Part shown: positions 23,495 through 32,238 of the stretch, in pieces
Layout: each line of letters starts with the position of its first letter
Position numbering within the stretch: the first letter of the stretch is position 1
From: Streptosporangiaceae bacterium
GTDB lineage: Bacteria > Actinomycetota > Actinomycetes > Streptosporangiales > Streptosporangiaceae
Direction: 5' to 3'
Length of the DNA stretch: 41,338 bases
Assembly (NCBI GenBank): GCA_030041275.1
Contig: JASHOE010000209.1
Coordinates: 1-41,338, forward strand
Notes under the pieces: generated by a model
Told to the model about the DNA's origin: nothing
What the model saw: only the letters and a program-made list of their open reading frames with translations
Database searches by the model: none
Position numbers and translations under genes: made by a program

Positions 23495-23761
23495 CAGCTT
23501 GCCCGAGCCCACCACTACCGGGTGGATCACGACCGGTGCCAGCACCGCGACAGGACGTAGATCAGCCGCACGCGCAACATCGCCGGTCCGAAAGTCGCCG
23601 TCACCTGCACTTGGAGCATCGGCCCCAGTGGCGGGTAGCAACAGGGCGGTGCAGGTCATCGTGATGGAGATATCCGCAGCCAACCGTCCGTAGCCTGTCG
23701 ATTACCTTTCTGCGCGTTCTCGCAGCTAGAAAGTCCAATGACCGCGGTTTGGATCGCCTGA

Positions 23762-23767
23762 TAGCCT
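23762..23767 (+). promoter_or_regulatory. -10 element of a leaderless promoter
   Basis: TAGCCT ends 7 nt before ATG 23775 of the ABC exporter operon. Confidence 0.6.
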
Positions 23768-23774
23768 GCCAATA

Positions 23775-25694
23775 ATGCCCCCCGTCTCTGCAAGTTCGCC
23801 GCCGCATGCCCTCCAGACGCCCGCACAAGCGCTGTGGCGGCTGCGAGAGTACCTGCGGCCGTACTACCTGAGGTTGTTCTGCGTGGTGCTCGCGGCCATT
23901 CTCGCGGTGACCGCCGAGACCCTCATCCCGATCATCACTAAGTCGGTCATCGACCGGGTCGTCGTCGCTGGCATCCGCTCAGAACTGGTGCCGCTTGCCA
24001 TGGCGGCCGTCGCCCTCGGACTGCTGCAGGTCGGGATGAACTTCTTCCGCCGGTGGGTGCTGGCCAGCGCCACCCCCGGCGTGGAGATGACCATCCGCGA
24101 CGACCTGTACCACCACCTGCAGCGGCTGGATCCGGCCTTCCACGACTCCTGGCAGTCCGGTCAGCTGCTGTCCCGTGCCACCAACGACCTGTCCACGATC
24201 CGCAGGTTCGCCGGCTTCGGCGTGGTCTTCTTCATCACCAACACGTGGACGTTCCTGCTCATCGTGGCGCTTCTGATCCAGATGAACTGGTGGCTCGGAC
24301 TGCTGGCAGGCGGCGTGTTCCTGCCGGTCACACTGCTCTGTCTGCGCTTCGAGAAGCGCTATCGGCTGCTCTCCCGGCGCTACCAGGACCAGCAAGGTGA
24401 CCTCGCAACCTACGTGGAAGAAGCTGCCTCGGGCATCAGAGTGCTGAAGTCGCTCGGGCGGCGGGACGAGGCGGCCGCGCGGCACTTCGCCCAGTCCAGG
24501 GTCGTGTATCGCACTCAGGTCGACAAGGCACGGCTGCGCGGGACCTTCTGGGCTGCCCTGGACCTCGTGCCTAACGCCGCCCTCGGGCTGCTATTGCTGC
24601 TCGGCATCCTGGCGGTCAGCCGGCACGAGCTCAGCCTCGGCGGACTGGTCGCATTCGTCACCTTGACTCTGCTGCTGGTGTGGCCGATCGAGGCGATGGG
24701 CTTCATTCTCGCCTCGGGTCAGGAAGCAGCGACAGCCGCGCAGCGCATCTACGAGATCTTCGACACCGCACCGGTCATTACCGATCCGGCCGCGGGCCCC
24801 GGCGCGAGCATGGACCGGCCGGGCTTGTCGTCCGGTCGCTGGCAGAGCGGTCACCGTGCCGAACTGGTGGCGACGCCTGCACCGCCAGTGCCGCGCGGCT
24901 CCGGCCGTCTCGTCTTCGATCAGGTCACGTTCAGTTACCCGCAGGCACCCGCACCGGTGCTGCGGGGGGTCAGCCTCGAGCTAGCGCCGGGCGAGACCTT
25001 CGCGCTGGTCGGCGCGACCGGCTCGGGCAAGACCACCCTGCTGCACCTGGTGCCGCGGCTGGCCGACGCGACAGGCGGCCGCATCACCCTGGACGGCGTC
25101 GATGTCCAGGACCTGCCCCTTCCGGAGCTGCGCAGCCGGGTCGGCTGCGCGTTCGAGGATCCGACCCTGTTCTCCGCCAGCGTCCGCGAGAACGTCAGCT
25201 TTGGCGTTCCTGACGCAACCGAGGCAGACATCGTCGCGGCCCTGGATGCGGCGCAGGCGGAGTTCATCGCCGAGCTGCCGTGGGGCCTGGACACCAGAAT
25301 CGGCGAGCAGGGCATGGCGCTGTCCGGCGGGCAGCGGCAGCGGGTGGCGCTGGCGCGGGCGATCCTCGCCCGGCCCGAACTGCTGCTTCTGGACGACCCG
25401 CTGTCAGCGCTCGACGTGCATACCGAGGCGAAGGTGACCGCCGCGCTCGCGAGCGTGCTCGCTGCCTCCACCGCACTAATCGTGGCGCACCGGCCCTCTA
25501 CGGTTTTGCTCGCCGACCGGGTGGCGCTGCTCGACGGCGGCGTGATCACCGCGGTCGGAACCCATCACGAGCTGCTCGTGACGCAGCCGCGGTACCGGGA
25601 ACTCATGAGCGCCGACGAGCTGGGCGGGGCAGACGGCGAAGCTGACGGCGACGGGCGGGCCGCGCCCGGCGTGACGGCCGGAGCGAGCCGATGA
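23775..25694 (+). CDS. ABC exporter half-transporter, non-catalytic-site subunit
   Basis: 639 residues: transmembrane domain (about 25-320, six helices) fused to an ATPase domain (about 378-610). Walker A GATGSGKTT (413-421), signature LSGGQ (516-520, intact), Walker B LLLLDD with Asp541 where the catalytic Glu should be, Q-loop position Glu461 (AFEDPTLF), and H-loop His572. So its own ATP site is degenerate, while it gives an intact signature to its partner. A 35-residue Gly/Pro/Ser insert (about 340-376) separates the domains. It overlaps the next gene by ATGA, and the two form a heterodimeric type IV exporter (TmrAB/BmrCD-like) for drugs, lipids or peptides. Substrate unknown. Confidence 0.95.
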   Translation: MPPVSASSPPHALQTPAQALWRLREYLRPYYLRLFCVVLAAILAVTAETLIPIITKSVIDRVVVAGIRSELVPLAMAAVALGLLQVGMNFFRRWVLASATPGVEMTIRDDLYHHLQRLDPAFHDSWQSGQLLSRATNDLSTIRRFAGFGVVFFITNTWTFLLIVALLIQMNWWLGLLAGGVFLPVTLLCLRFEKRYRLLSRRYQDQQGDLATYVEEAASGIRVLKSLGRRDEAAARHFAQSRVVYRTQVDKARLRGTFWAALDLVPNAALGLLLLLGILAVSRHELSLGGLVAFVTLTLLLVWPIEAMGFILASGQEAATAAQRIYEIFDTAPVITDPAAGPGASMDRPGLSSGRWQSGHRAELVATPAPPVPRGSGRLVFDQVTFSYPQAPAPVLRGVSLELAPGETFALVGATGSGKTTLLHLVPRLADATGGRITLDGVDVQDLPLPELRSRVGCAFEDPTLFSASVRENVSFGVPDATEADIVAALDAAQAEFIAELPWGLDTRIGEQGMALSGGQRQRVALARAILARPELLLLDDPLSALDVHTEAKVTAALASVLAASTALIVAHRPSTVLLADRVALLDGGVITAVGTHHELLVTQPRYRELMSADELGGADGEADGDGRAAPGVTAGASR

Positions 25695-27523
25695 CCGCGG
25701 AAACCCAGGCCTGGCGGGGCATCGCCGCCGAGCAGGAAGACGAGATAACCGGAAAACTCGGCACGCTGCTGCGGCGCCGGTCCCGCGCGCTGCTCACGGA
25801 CCTGCTCGGCCCTTACCACCGCCTGGTGGTGACGATCTTCCTCCTGATCGTTGCCGCGCAGCTCGCGGCGCTGGCCGGCCCGTGGCTCATCGGCGTCGGC
25901 ATCGACAAGATCCCGCAGCTGGTGCGCACCCATGACAGCGGTCCGATGGCCCTGGTCATCACGGCCTTTGCCGCTTCGGTGATGGTGCAGGCGGTCGCCA
26001 CCCGCAGTTACATCGCCGGCATCGGCCGCCTCGGCGGCCGGGTGGTGCTCGAGCTGCGGCGGCGGCTGTTTGCGCACTTCCAGGCGCTGCCCGTCGCCTT
26101 CCACGAGCACTACACGTCCGGCCGGGTGATCTCCCGCCAGGTCTCCGACATCGACTCGATCGTCGACATGTTCGACGAGGGTCTCGCCTCGCTCGTGTCT
26201 GCCGTGCTGTCGCTGGTGCTCATCGGCGGCGGCATGCTGCTGCTTGACTGGCGGCTCGCGCTCGTGGTGCTTGCCGGGACCCCGCCGCTGGTCTGGCTCT
26301 CGGCCTGGTTTCGGCGCGAGTCAGCCATCGCCTACCGCCGGACCAGAACCACGATCGCGCAGGTGATCGTGCAGTTCGTGGAGACCTTCGGCGGCATCAG
26401 GGCAGTCCAGGCGTTCCGCCGGGAGCGGCGCAACGAGGAGATCTTCGGCGCGCTGAACCAGGAGTACGCGGAGGCCACGCAGCGATCCCAGCGGCTGCTT
26501 GCTATCTTCTTTCCCGGCGTGACACTGGTCGGCAACCTCGCGATCGGCGCGGTCTTGCTGTATGGCGGGTTCCGAGTGATCGACCACCAGATGCAGGTCG
26601 GCGTGCTCGTCAGCTTCCTGCTCTACCTGCAGCGCTTCTTCGACCCGCTGATCGACCTGTCCCAGTTCTATAGCACCTTCCAGTCCGCGGGTGCGGCCCT
26701 GGAGAAGATCTCCGGCGTGCTTGACGAGCCGCCGAGCGTCGCCGAACCGGCCGACCCGGTTGCCCTCGCCAGTCCCAGCGGGCTCGGCCGAGGCCGCGAG
26801 GTCCGGTTTGACGACGTGCGGTTCGGCTACCGAACGGCCACGGTGCTGCCGGATTTCAGACTGACGATCCCCGCTGGGCAGACCGTCGCACTGGTGGGCA
26901 GCACGGGCGCTGGCAAGACGACGGTCGCCCGGCTGCTCGCACGGCTCTACGACCCGCTCGGCGGCCGGGTACTGCTGGACGGCGTCGACGTGCGCGAACT
27001 AGACGACCGGACGCTGCGCCGCGAGGTCGTCCTCATCACTCAGGAGAACTTTCTGTTCAGCGGGTCCATCGCGGACAACATCGAGCTCGGCAAGCCCGGC
27101 GCGAGCCGGGCCGAGATCGAGGCGGCGGCCACCGCGATCGGCGCGCACCGCTTCATCGCGGCGCTGCCCGATGGCTATGACTCGGAGGTAGGCCCGAGCG
27201 GCGGCCGCATGTCGGCCGGCCAGCGCCAGCTGATCTCCTTCGCCCGCGCGTTCCTCGCCGCACCCGCGGTCCTGGTGCTCGACGAGGCGACATCACTTCT
27301 CGACATACCCAGCGAGCGTCTCGTTCAGGAGGCCCTGCGGACCATCCTTGCCGGGCGCACGGCGCTCATCATCGCGCACCGGCTGTCAACCGTCGCCATC
27401 GCTGACCGAGTACTCGTGCTGGAGCACGGCCAGATCATCGAGGACGGATCGCCGGCCGAGCTGCTCGAAACGGCGGGCGAGTACGCAGCTCTGCACGCGG
27501 GGTGGCTGGAGAGCCTGGCCTGA
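25691..27523 (+). CDS. ABC exporter half-transporter, catalytic-site subunit
   Basis: 610 residues with the same domain order. Walker A GSTGAGKTT (403-411), Q-loop Gln451, Walker B VLVLDE with catalytic Glu532, H-loop His563, but the signature reads MSAGQ (507-511) instead of LSGGQ. Its Walker motifs pair with the intact LSGGQ of the upstream subunit to make the hydrolysing site. The complementary degeneracy of the two proteins shows they evolved as an obligate pair. The start overlaps the first gene's stop. Confidence 0.95.
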   Translation: MTAETQAWRGIAAEQEDEITGKLGTLLRRRSRALLTDLLGPYHRLVVTIFLLIVAAQLAALAGPWLIGVGIDKIPQLVRTHDSGPMALVITAFAASVMVQAVATRSYIAGIGRLGGRVVLELRRRLFAHFQALPVAFHEHYTSGRVISRQVSDIDSIVDMFDEGLASLVSAVLSLVLIGGGMLLLDWRLALVVLAGTPPLVWLSAWFRRESAIAYRRTRTTIAQVIVQFVETFGGIRAVQAFRRERRNEEIFGALNQEYAEATQRSQRLLAIFFPGVTLVGNLAIGAVLLYGGFRVIDHQMQVGVLVSFLLYLQRFFDPLIDLSQFYSTFQSAGAALEKISGVLDEPPSVAEPADPVALASPSGLGRGREVRFDDVRFGYRTATVLPDFRLTIPAGQTVALVGSTGAGKTTVARLLARLYDPLGGRVLLDGVDVRELDDRTLRREVVLITQENFLFSGSIADNIELGKPGASRAEIEAAATAIGAHRFIAALPDGYDSEVGPSGGRMSAGQRQLISFARAFLAAPAVLVLDEATSLLDIPSERLVQEALRTILAGRTALIIAHRLSTVAIADRVLVLEHGQIIEDGSPAELLETAGEYAALHAGWLESLA

Positions 27524-27617
27524 GTACGGGACCTGGTTCGCTACGCTGGCATCTCGCGGTCAGCGCGCGGGGTGCCGTGCGACCGCCGACGGTGTCCTTG
27601 GCTGGCCGGGAGTACAC

Positions 27618-28097
27618 ATGACCGCTGGGAACCCGGGCGCGAACCAGACCGCGGCCGAGCGCACGGCCCGACCGGACGACGACATGGACGTCCGGCGGCC
27701 GTGGGAATCGCAGCTGCCCCTGGGCGCCCGCCCGGCGCGCAACGCCATCCTCGGCGCGGCCATGATCGGCTACGCCTGGTTGCTCGGCGGAAGCGCACCT
27801 TTTAGCACCAGGGCGCTACTCGGCGTCCTGCTGCCCGGAGCGGTGCTTGGCGTGATCGCCTACGCCCGGCCGCCGGAGCGAATACCGCCACCGGAAGCCG
27901 TCGACCTGGCTGGCTTCTCCTACTGGGTGATCTGCATCGCCCTGCTCTTCGAGTGGGAGGCCTCGGCGGTGCGGGACAGCGGCGCTGGGCACCCATCGCT
28001 GACTGACCTGGTCAACCCCCTGATAACTCCGCACCCGATCAAGACCGCCGCGATCGTCGTATGGCTGCTCGCGGGCTGGGCGCTGGTGAAGCGGTGA
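27618..28097 (+). CDS. Small membrane protein of unknown function
   Basis: 159 residues from ATG 27618 with GGGAG 5 nt upstream. The hydrophilic N-terminus (about 45 residues) is followed by four hydrophobic stretches: NAILGAAMIGYAWLLGG, ALLGVLLPGAVLGVIAYA, FSYWVICIALLFEW, and AAIVVWLLAGWALV. I do not recognise the family. It lies 4 nt before the DUF6186-like gene, and this pair appears to be an operon. Confidence 0.75.
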   Translation: MTAGNPGANQTAAERTARPDDDMDVRRPWESQLPLGARPARNAILGAAMIGYAWLLGGSAPFSTRALLGVLLPGAVLGVIAYARPPERIPPPEAVDLAGFSYWVICIALLFEWEASAVRDSGAGHPSLTDLVNPLITPHPIKTAAIVVWLLAGWALVKR

Positions 28098-28101
28098 TGC
28101 C

Positions 28102-28302
28102 GTGACCACCCAGGCCATCACGATCATCGGCTTCGTCGCCGTCATCGCGGCGCTAGTGACGCTCGAGATCCTAGGCCGACGCAAAATCGGCCGGATCCCC
28201 ACGCTGAGCCAGTGGCTCGGCTACGTCATGCGCGCCCGCGCCGGTCGGGCACTGGTCCTGGCCGGCTGGCTCTGGCTCGGGTGGCACTTCTTCGCCCGCT
28301 GA
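28102..28302 (+). CDS. DUF6186-like small membrane protein
   Basis: 66 residues from GTG 28102. Helix 1 TIIGFVAVIAALVTLEIL, a basic loop with GRIPTLSQWLGYVMRA, and helix 2 ALVLAGWLWLGWHFF resemble the actinobacterial DUF6186 family. It starts 4 nt after the preceding small membrane protein. Role unknown. Confidence 0.75.
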   Translation: MTTQAITIIGFVAVIAALVTLEILGRRKIGRIPTLSQWLGYVMRARAGRALVLAGWLWLGWHFFAR

Positions 28303-28351
28303 CGGCTCTGTAGCGGATCGCCCAGTTACCAGAGCGGTCGCGCCGTTTCGC

Positions 28352-28357
28352 TAAGCT
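28352..28357 (+). promoter_or_regulatory. -10 element of a leaderless promoter
   Basis: TAAGCT ends 7 nt before GTG 28365. Confidence 0.6.
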
Positions 28358-28364
28358 GTGCGCC

Positions 28365-28796
28365 GTGAACACGGGTCGCGCCAAGATCAGCCCCGAAGTC
28401 GAAGCCAACTATCTTGCCGACGTGGCGCTGGCCGCGCGGTTTACGGAGTTGCTCGACCGCGCGCGGGTGGCAGAGCAAGAATTCCGGCAGGCTCAGTCCG
28501 CCGCCGCGCCTGCCAGCGTGCAGTATCCACTCGCTCATGCGCTGGACACCGCCCTCACCGAGGCCACCCGGGCCGCCTACGCAGCGCAGCGCGCCGAGAT
28601 CGGGCCGCAGGGCTACGCCGACCGGATCTTCCACCGCAAGGCCATGGCCAAGGCACCCGTAAAGGCGTGGACCCGAGAGGCCGAGCGACTGCTAACACTG
28701 CGCGAGACTCACCGGCTGACTGGATTCCCGGCCCGGCCCCAGGCCAGCGCGCTCGGGGTCGAGATCGCTCGGCTGCCCGCGGCAGAACACGCCTGA
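28365..28796 (+). CDS. Small helical hypothetical protein (143 aa)
   Basis: GTG start, no Shine-Dalgarno sequence, but a perfect leaderless -10 spacing. Mostly helical and Ala/Arg/Glu-rich (ALAARFTELLDRARVAEQEFRQAQ), with FHRKAMAKAPVKAWTREAERLLTLRETHRLTGF near the middle (given in part). No signal peptide, membrane helix or known motif. Function unknown. Confidence 0.65.
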   Translation: MNTGRAKISPEVEANYLADVALAARFTELLDRARVAEQEFRQAQSAAAPASVQYPLAHALDTALTEATRAAYAAQRAEIGPQGYADRIFHRKAMAKAPVKAWTREAERLLTLRETHRLTGFPARPQASALGVEIARLPAAEHA

Positions 28797-28976
28797 GGGG
28801 CCTGGTCGGCGAGTTGGTTGGCAGGTTTGGCCGCGGGTGGATTGACTAGATGAAACCTACAAGGCGCGACACGGAAAACAGTCACAACGGGCCATGTCGG
28901 TCGGCGGCACCAGGCTGGCACAGTAAGCTGTGATCAAGAACACAACCACCAAGTAGCAAGCACAGGAGGCACGCGA

Positions 28977-29213
28977 ATGTGCCCTCATACGCCACGGTGT
29001 CCGGATCCTGAGGAGCCGGATCGCGAGGCGGCCCGCACTGTCGTCAGTCACCCAGAGCAGGGCTGGAGCCTGCTCTGCAATGGCATCGTCGTCTTCGAGG
29101 ACACCGGTGAGCTTCTCCCCGGTGGCACTGCGATCCCCCCGCACCGGCCGACAGACCTCTTCGCCCTCCCGTCGAGCAGCGCCGTAGCTAGCTCTCACAT
29201 CCCGGCAGCCTGA
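28977..29213 (+). CDS. DUF5999 family protein
   Basis: 78 residues from ATG 28977 with GGAGG 7 nt upstream. Cys-x6-Cys start (MCPHTPRCP), then DREAARTVVSHPEQGWSLLCNGIVVFEDTGELLPGG, the full signature of the small actinobacterial DUF5999 family (quoted here in part). The three cysteines (C2, C8, and C in SLLCNG) could bind metal. Role unknown; possibly a regulator. Confidence 0.9.
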   Translation: MCPHTPRCPDPEEPDREAARTVVSHPEQGWSLLCNGIVVFEDTGELLPGGTAIPPHRPTDLFALPSSSAVASSHIPAA

Positions 29214-29297
29214 GCCCGCAGGACGGCCGCGCCGGCCGATCCCGCTCCTCTGCAGCTCAGTCGCCTGAGGCCCCTTGGCCCGCAGGCCGCCCGACCC

Positions 29298-29318
29298 ACT
29301 CCGCCGGCTCCGCGGAGT
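29298..29318. terminator. Bidirectional hairpin terminator
   Basis: ACTCCGC (29298-29304), 7-nt loop, GCGGAGT (29312-29318), between the convergent DUF5999 and alpha/beta-hydrolase genes. Confidence 0.6.
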
Positions 29319-29342
29319 TGCTGGCTGCCCGAATCGCGCCGG

Positions 29343-29939
29343 TCAGCGGTCTAGCAAACCCGCCAGCCACTCCCCGACCGCTGCGCCAACCGCCGCCGGA
29401 TTCCTGTTCAGGGTGTGAGTCTCGCCCGGCAGCACCACCACGCGCGCCGCGTCACGCTCGTCGGGCACGCCGAACGGGTCCCGCTCCCCGTTGACCACGA
29501 GAACGTCGGTTCCGGCCTCCCGCAGCTCGGCGACCCGGCTCTGCTCGGGCCGACCAGGTGGGTGCAGTGGAAACGCCAGCGCGATCACCCCGCTCGCGGC
29601 CGCATCCTGCGCGGTGCGGCACGCGACCCTGGCGCCGTTGCTGCGGCCGCCCTGGATCAGCAGCAGACCCTCATGCTCCGCGCGCAGCCGTCCGACGATC
29701 TCCAGCCAGGCGGCGTCCTGCGGGCCCGGCGCGCCGGGTGACCGCGCGCCACGGACCCGGTAGGGCTGCAGCACCCGCGCGACGACGCCGCCAAGCTCCA
29801 GGCAGGCGTTCCGCACCGCGAGAAGGTCCTTGCTGGTCACGCCGCCGCCCGCGCCGTGGGTGAGGGCGACCAGGAACGAGGCCGTCTGGGGCCGGTCAAT
29901 CTCGACCCGTGCGGGGCCTGCCTGGGTACTGATCTCCAC
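29343..29939 (-). CDS. Small alpha/beta hydrolase (dienelactone hydrolase/Tex30-like)
   Basis: 198 residues from GTG 29939. Seen: LTHGAGGGVTSKDLL (oxyanion loop), nucleophile elbow GGRSNGARVA (Ser in G-x-S-x-G-like context), VVNGERDPFGVP (Asp) and GETHTLNRNP (His), a complete triad. Small hydrolases of this type include KANL3/Tex30 relatives; substrate unknown. No Shine-Dalgarno sequence, but TAGGCT lies 6 nt before the start. The start region abuts the stop of the next gene. Confidence 0.88.
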   Translation of the reverse strand: MEISTQAGPARVEIDRPQTASFLVALTHGAGGGVTSKDLLAVRNACLELGGVVARVLQPYRVRGARSPGAPGPQDAAWLEIVGRLRAEHEGLLLIQGGRSNGARVACRTAQDAAASGVIALAFPLHPPGRPEQSRVAELREAGTDVLVVNGERDPFGVPDERDAARVVVLPGETHTLNRNPAAVGAAVGEWLAGLLDR

Positions 29940-29945
29940 TCGGGC

Positions 29946-29951
29946 AGCCTA
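29946..29951 (-). promoter_or_regulatory. -10 element of a leaderless promoter
   Basis: TAGGCT (reading leftward) ends 6 nt before GTG 29939 and overlaps the TAG stop of the upstream gene. Confidence 0.45.
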
Positions 29952-30626
29952 GCCGGGTCCGCGCTCAGTCAGCCGACTGGCGAACACGGCGCGGAGCATC
30001 TCCTCAGCCATGACGAGGTCGGTCGTCGCCGAGGGCGAGCAGAGCACGCAACCGGGCCCGACCACGTGCCACCACGAGCCGTGCACGTCGAGGACGTGTG
30101 CCTGCGCGACGATGGCGTCAATCGGCACCCCGAAGTCCGCGGCCGTCTGCTCCGCCATCGTGCGGATGAGCTGGTGTGGGAACGACCCGGACCGGTCCCG
30201 CACCCTAGGGTGCACTTGCTGCGCGGCGCGGACCACGGCTTGCAGCTCCGGCGTGGAAGCCAGTGAGTCGAAATCTGGCGGGTCGAACACCGCCGATCTG
30301 TAGAGCGACCTTGCCCAGGCCTGGGTGGTCGCCATGTCGGCGCCTGCGGGCGGGCGCGAATCGATGAGGGTGACCTTGACGGCGAGCAGTTGCCGCCACC
30401 AGGTCAGCCACTGACCGGCCGCGACTGCCAGGTCGGCCGCAGTGAGCGCCACCAATCCCGCAGGCAGCTCCCCGGCCAGCCACTCATGGGCGAGCGGCGG
30501 CGGAACGTCGGTCGCGGGCAGCACCGTGAGTCCGGCCGAGTCCCGCGCGAACAGAGCCTCATGCAGGTCCGAGCACTGGCCGTTGCCGTAGCCGAAGCGC
30601 CAGGAGGGCCGACCACGGACTTGCAT
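29949..30626 (-). CDS. Hypothetical protein (225 aa)
   Basis: Starts MQVRGRPSWRFGYGNGQCSDLHEALF at 30626; the open frame runs to 30827, but codon use drops beyond it and a TACCGT box lies 6 nt upstream of this ATG. Contains LTAADLAVAAGQWLTWWRQLLAVKVTLID and HGSWWHVVGPGCVLCS with a Cys-x2-Cys. No signal peptide. Unknown function. It ends 9 nt before the alpha/beta hydrolase, so the two are probably co-transcribed. Confidence 0.7.
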   Translation of the reverse strand: MQVRGRPSWRFGYGNGQCSDLHEALFARDSAGLTVLPATDVPPPLAHEWLAGELPAGLVALTAADLAVAAGQWLTWWRQLLAVKVTLIDSRPPAGADMATTQAWARSLYRSAVFDPPDFDSLASTPELQAVVRAAQQVHPRVRDRSGSFPHQLIRTMAEQTAADFGVPIDAIVAQAHVLDVHGSWWHVVGPGCVLCSPSATTDLVMAEEMLRAVFASRLTERGPG

Positions 30627-30632
30627 GCCAGC

Positions 30633-30638
30633 ACGGTA
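30633..30638 (-). promoter_or_regulatory. -10 element of a leaderless promoter
   Basis: TACCGT (leftward) ends 6 nt before ATG 30626. Confidence 0.5.
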
Positions 30639-30942
30639 TGCCGCGAGGACCCAGCGTTGCCAGCCGCAGCGAGGGCGAGTTCTGCTCGGCAGCGGAGCGG
30701 CGTTGTCACGTGAGTTCCTCGGCGCCGACCAACTGCGCCAGTCAGCGCCGCCAGCCAGTGCAGCGCGAACGCGACCAGAAGGATCACGCCAACCGCAGAC
30801 GCCATGGGCCGCAGCCAAGATCGGCACGATGCCGCGGCCGGAGCATGATCTCCCGACCCGTCTTCGGGGCGCGGATCGCGCTGAAGATCAGATCACCGGC
30901 AAGGAGCTCCGACCGCTGCCCGACAAGCATGGCGGCCAGATG
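30639..30942. other. Intergenic region, about 300 bp
   Basis: Between two leftward genes. A leftward frame from ATG 30805 begins with a hydrophobic segment (VGVILLVAFALHWLAALTG) and then loses gene-like codon use; a 48-codon leftward frame from about 30930 also exists. Neither has a ribosome binding site or a recognisable product. Either could be a remnant gene. Confidence 0.35.
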
Positions 30943-32205
30943 CTAGGGCAGCGCCGCCATGTTCACAGTCTCGATCTGGCCGGACTGGTAGTTCGCCACG
31001 AGCACCGTGCCGCCGCCGGGGCTGGCGGCCGTGTCCCGCGGGAACTGGCCGGCGGGCAGGTAGCCGACCAGTGCCGCGCGATCCGCGAGCGCGTCTGGTA
31101 CATCGACAACCGCAAGGCTCGCGGACTTGGCCGCGCCGAACCGGTTCGAGTCGGCCACGATTATGAGGCTCCCTTGCCTGGCGAATGCCAGTCCTACTGG
31201 CGCTTCCCCGACCCGTACGTCCGCCAGCAGCGCATGGGCCGGGTCGGTGCGCAGCCGATCGGCTGAGAACGCCAGCAGCGCGTCGCTTGCCCTGGCCGTC
31301 ACCCAGACGACGCCGCCGCTGGCCGAGGTGATAACGCGGACCGGGTTGCAGCCGGCCGGGACCGTGGCGACGACCGCGTGAGCTGGATCGGATTCAGCCG
31401 CTGCCACGCTGATGACCTCGAGGGTGCCCACGTTCGTCTGCTGCGCCTCCACCTCGCTGGTGGCGTACAGCCAGCGGCCGTCCGGTGACACCGCGAGCCC
31501 CACTGGGTAAGCCTGCGTGGGGATCGTGCCGATATAGCCGTCAGTACCACCGAAGCCGTCCGAGACTGCTGCGGCGAGGCTGAACACGGCAACCTGGTTG
31601 GAGTACTCCAGGCTGACGAACGCGTACTGGCTGTCGCGCGACACCGCCACTTCGATCGCGTTCTCGGCGCTGGAGCTGCCCGGCGGAGACAACTCGCCGA
31701 GTACCGCCTGCTGGCTCCCTCGCTCCGCCGCCGGGACGCTCACGACAATGGCGCCGGCGTCGCTAGCCAGCAGCACATAACGTCCGTTCGGCGTCAGCGC
31801 GATGCCGGCCGTGAATTCCGGCAAGTTGATCCATTGGACCAGGTCGGCGCGGTGGCCTGGCGACAGCCGCAGGACGCTGAGCGCGGCGCCGACTGAGACG
31901 AACGCCCACCGCCCGTCGGCCGAGACCGCCACGCCGAACGGCGAGCCCTCAGCCGGGGATCCGGCCGGGGTGCCGGGCGCATTCGCTTTGGTCATCGCCG
32001 TCGCCCCCGCGGACAGCGACGGGGCCGGCTGCGCCGCGGTCGTGCAGGGCGGCTGGCGCCGGCTGACCGCGCCGGTGCTGACGGCCTGAGCGCCGGACGA
32101 CCCCGTTCCTCCCGAAGATGCGCTTGCTGTCGAACCCGCGCTGGAGCAGCCGCCGGTCAGCAGCAGGAGTCCGGCCAGTAACGCCGCGCCAGCGCGGTGC
32201 GTCAT
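30943..32205 (-). CDS. Lipoprotein with a beta-propeller (YncE-like)
   Basis: 420 residues. Signal peptide with lipobox-like TGGC (lipidated Cys20), then a Ser/Gly/Thr-rich linker to about residue 75. The rest consists of repeats with the pattern 'V-S-x-D-G-R-W-A-F-V', 'L-T-P-N-G-R-Y-V-L-L-A-S', 'V-S-P-D-G-R-W-L-Y-A-T-S' and ends with GGGTVLVANYQSGQIETV: a seven-bladed, NHL/YncE-type propeller, anchored outside the membrane. Start ATG 32205 is 33 nt downstream of uvrA and has its own leaderless -10 (TACGGT, 7 nt). A binding or surface role is likely; ligand unknown. Confidence 0.88.
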   Translation of the reverse strand: MTHRAGAALLAGLLLLTGGCSSAGSTASASSGGTGSSGAQAVSTGAVSRRQPPCTTAAQPAPSLSAGATAMTKANAPGTPAGSPAEGSPFGVAVSADGRWAFVSVGAALSVLRLSPGHRADLVQWINLPEFTAGIALTPNGRYVLLASDAGAIVVSVPAAERGSQQAVLGELSPPGSSSAENAIEVAVSRDSQYAFVSLEYSNQVAVFSLAAAVSDGFGGTDGYIGTIPTQAYPVGLAVSPDGRWLYATSEVEAQQTNVGTLEVISVAAAESDPAHAVVATVPAGCNPVRVITSASGGVVWVTARASDALLAFSADRLRTDPAHALLADVRVGEAPVGLAFARQGSLIIVADSNRFGAAKSASLAVVDVPDALADRAALVGYLPAGQFPRDTAASPGGGTVLVANYQSGQIETVNMAALP

Positions 32206-32212
32206 GCGCGCA

Positions 32213-32218
32213 ACCGTA
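32213..32218 (-). promoter_or_regulatory. -10 element of a leaderless promoter
   Basis: TACGGT (leftward) ends 7 nt before ATG 32205, inside the 33-nt gap after uvrA. Confidence 0.6.
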
Positions 32219-32238
32219 CGCCAGCCGTCGCCAGCGGG

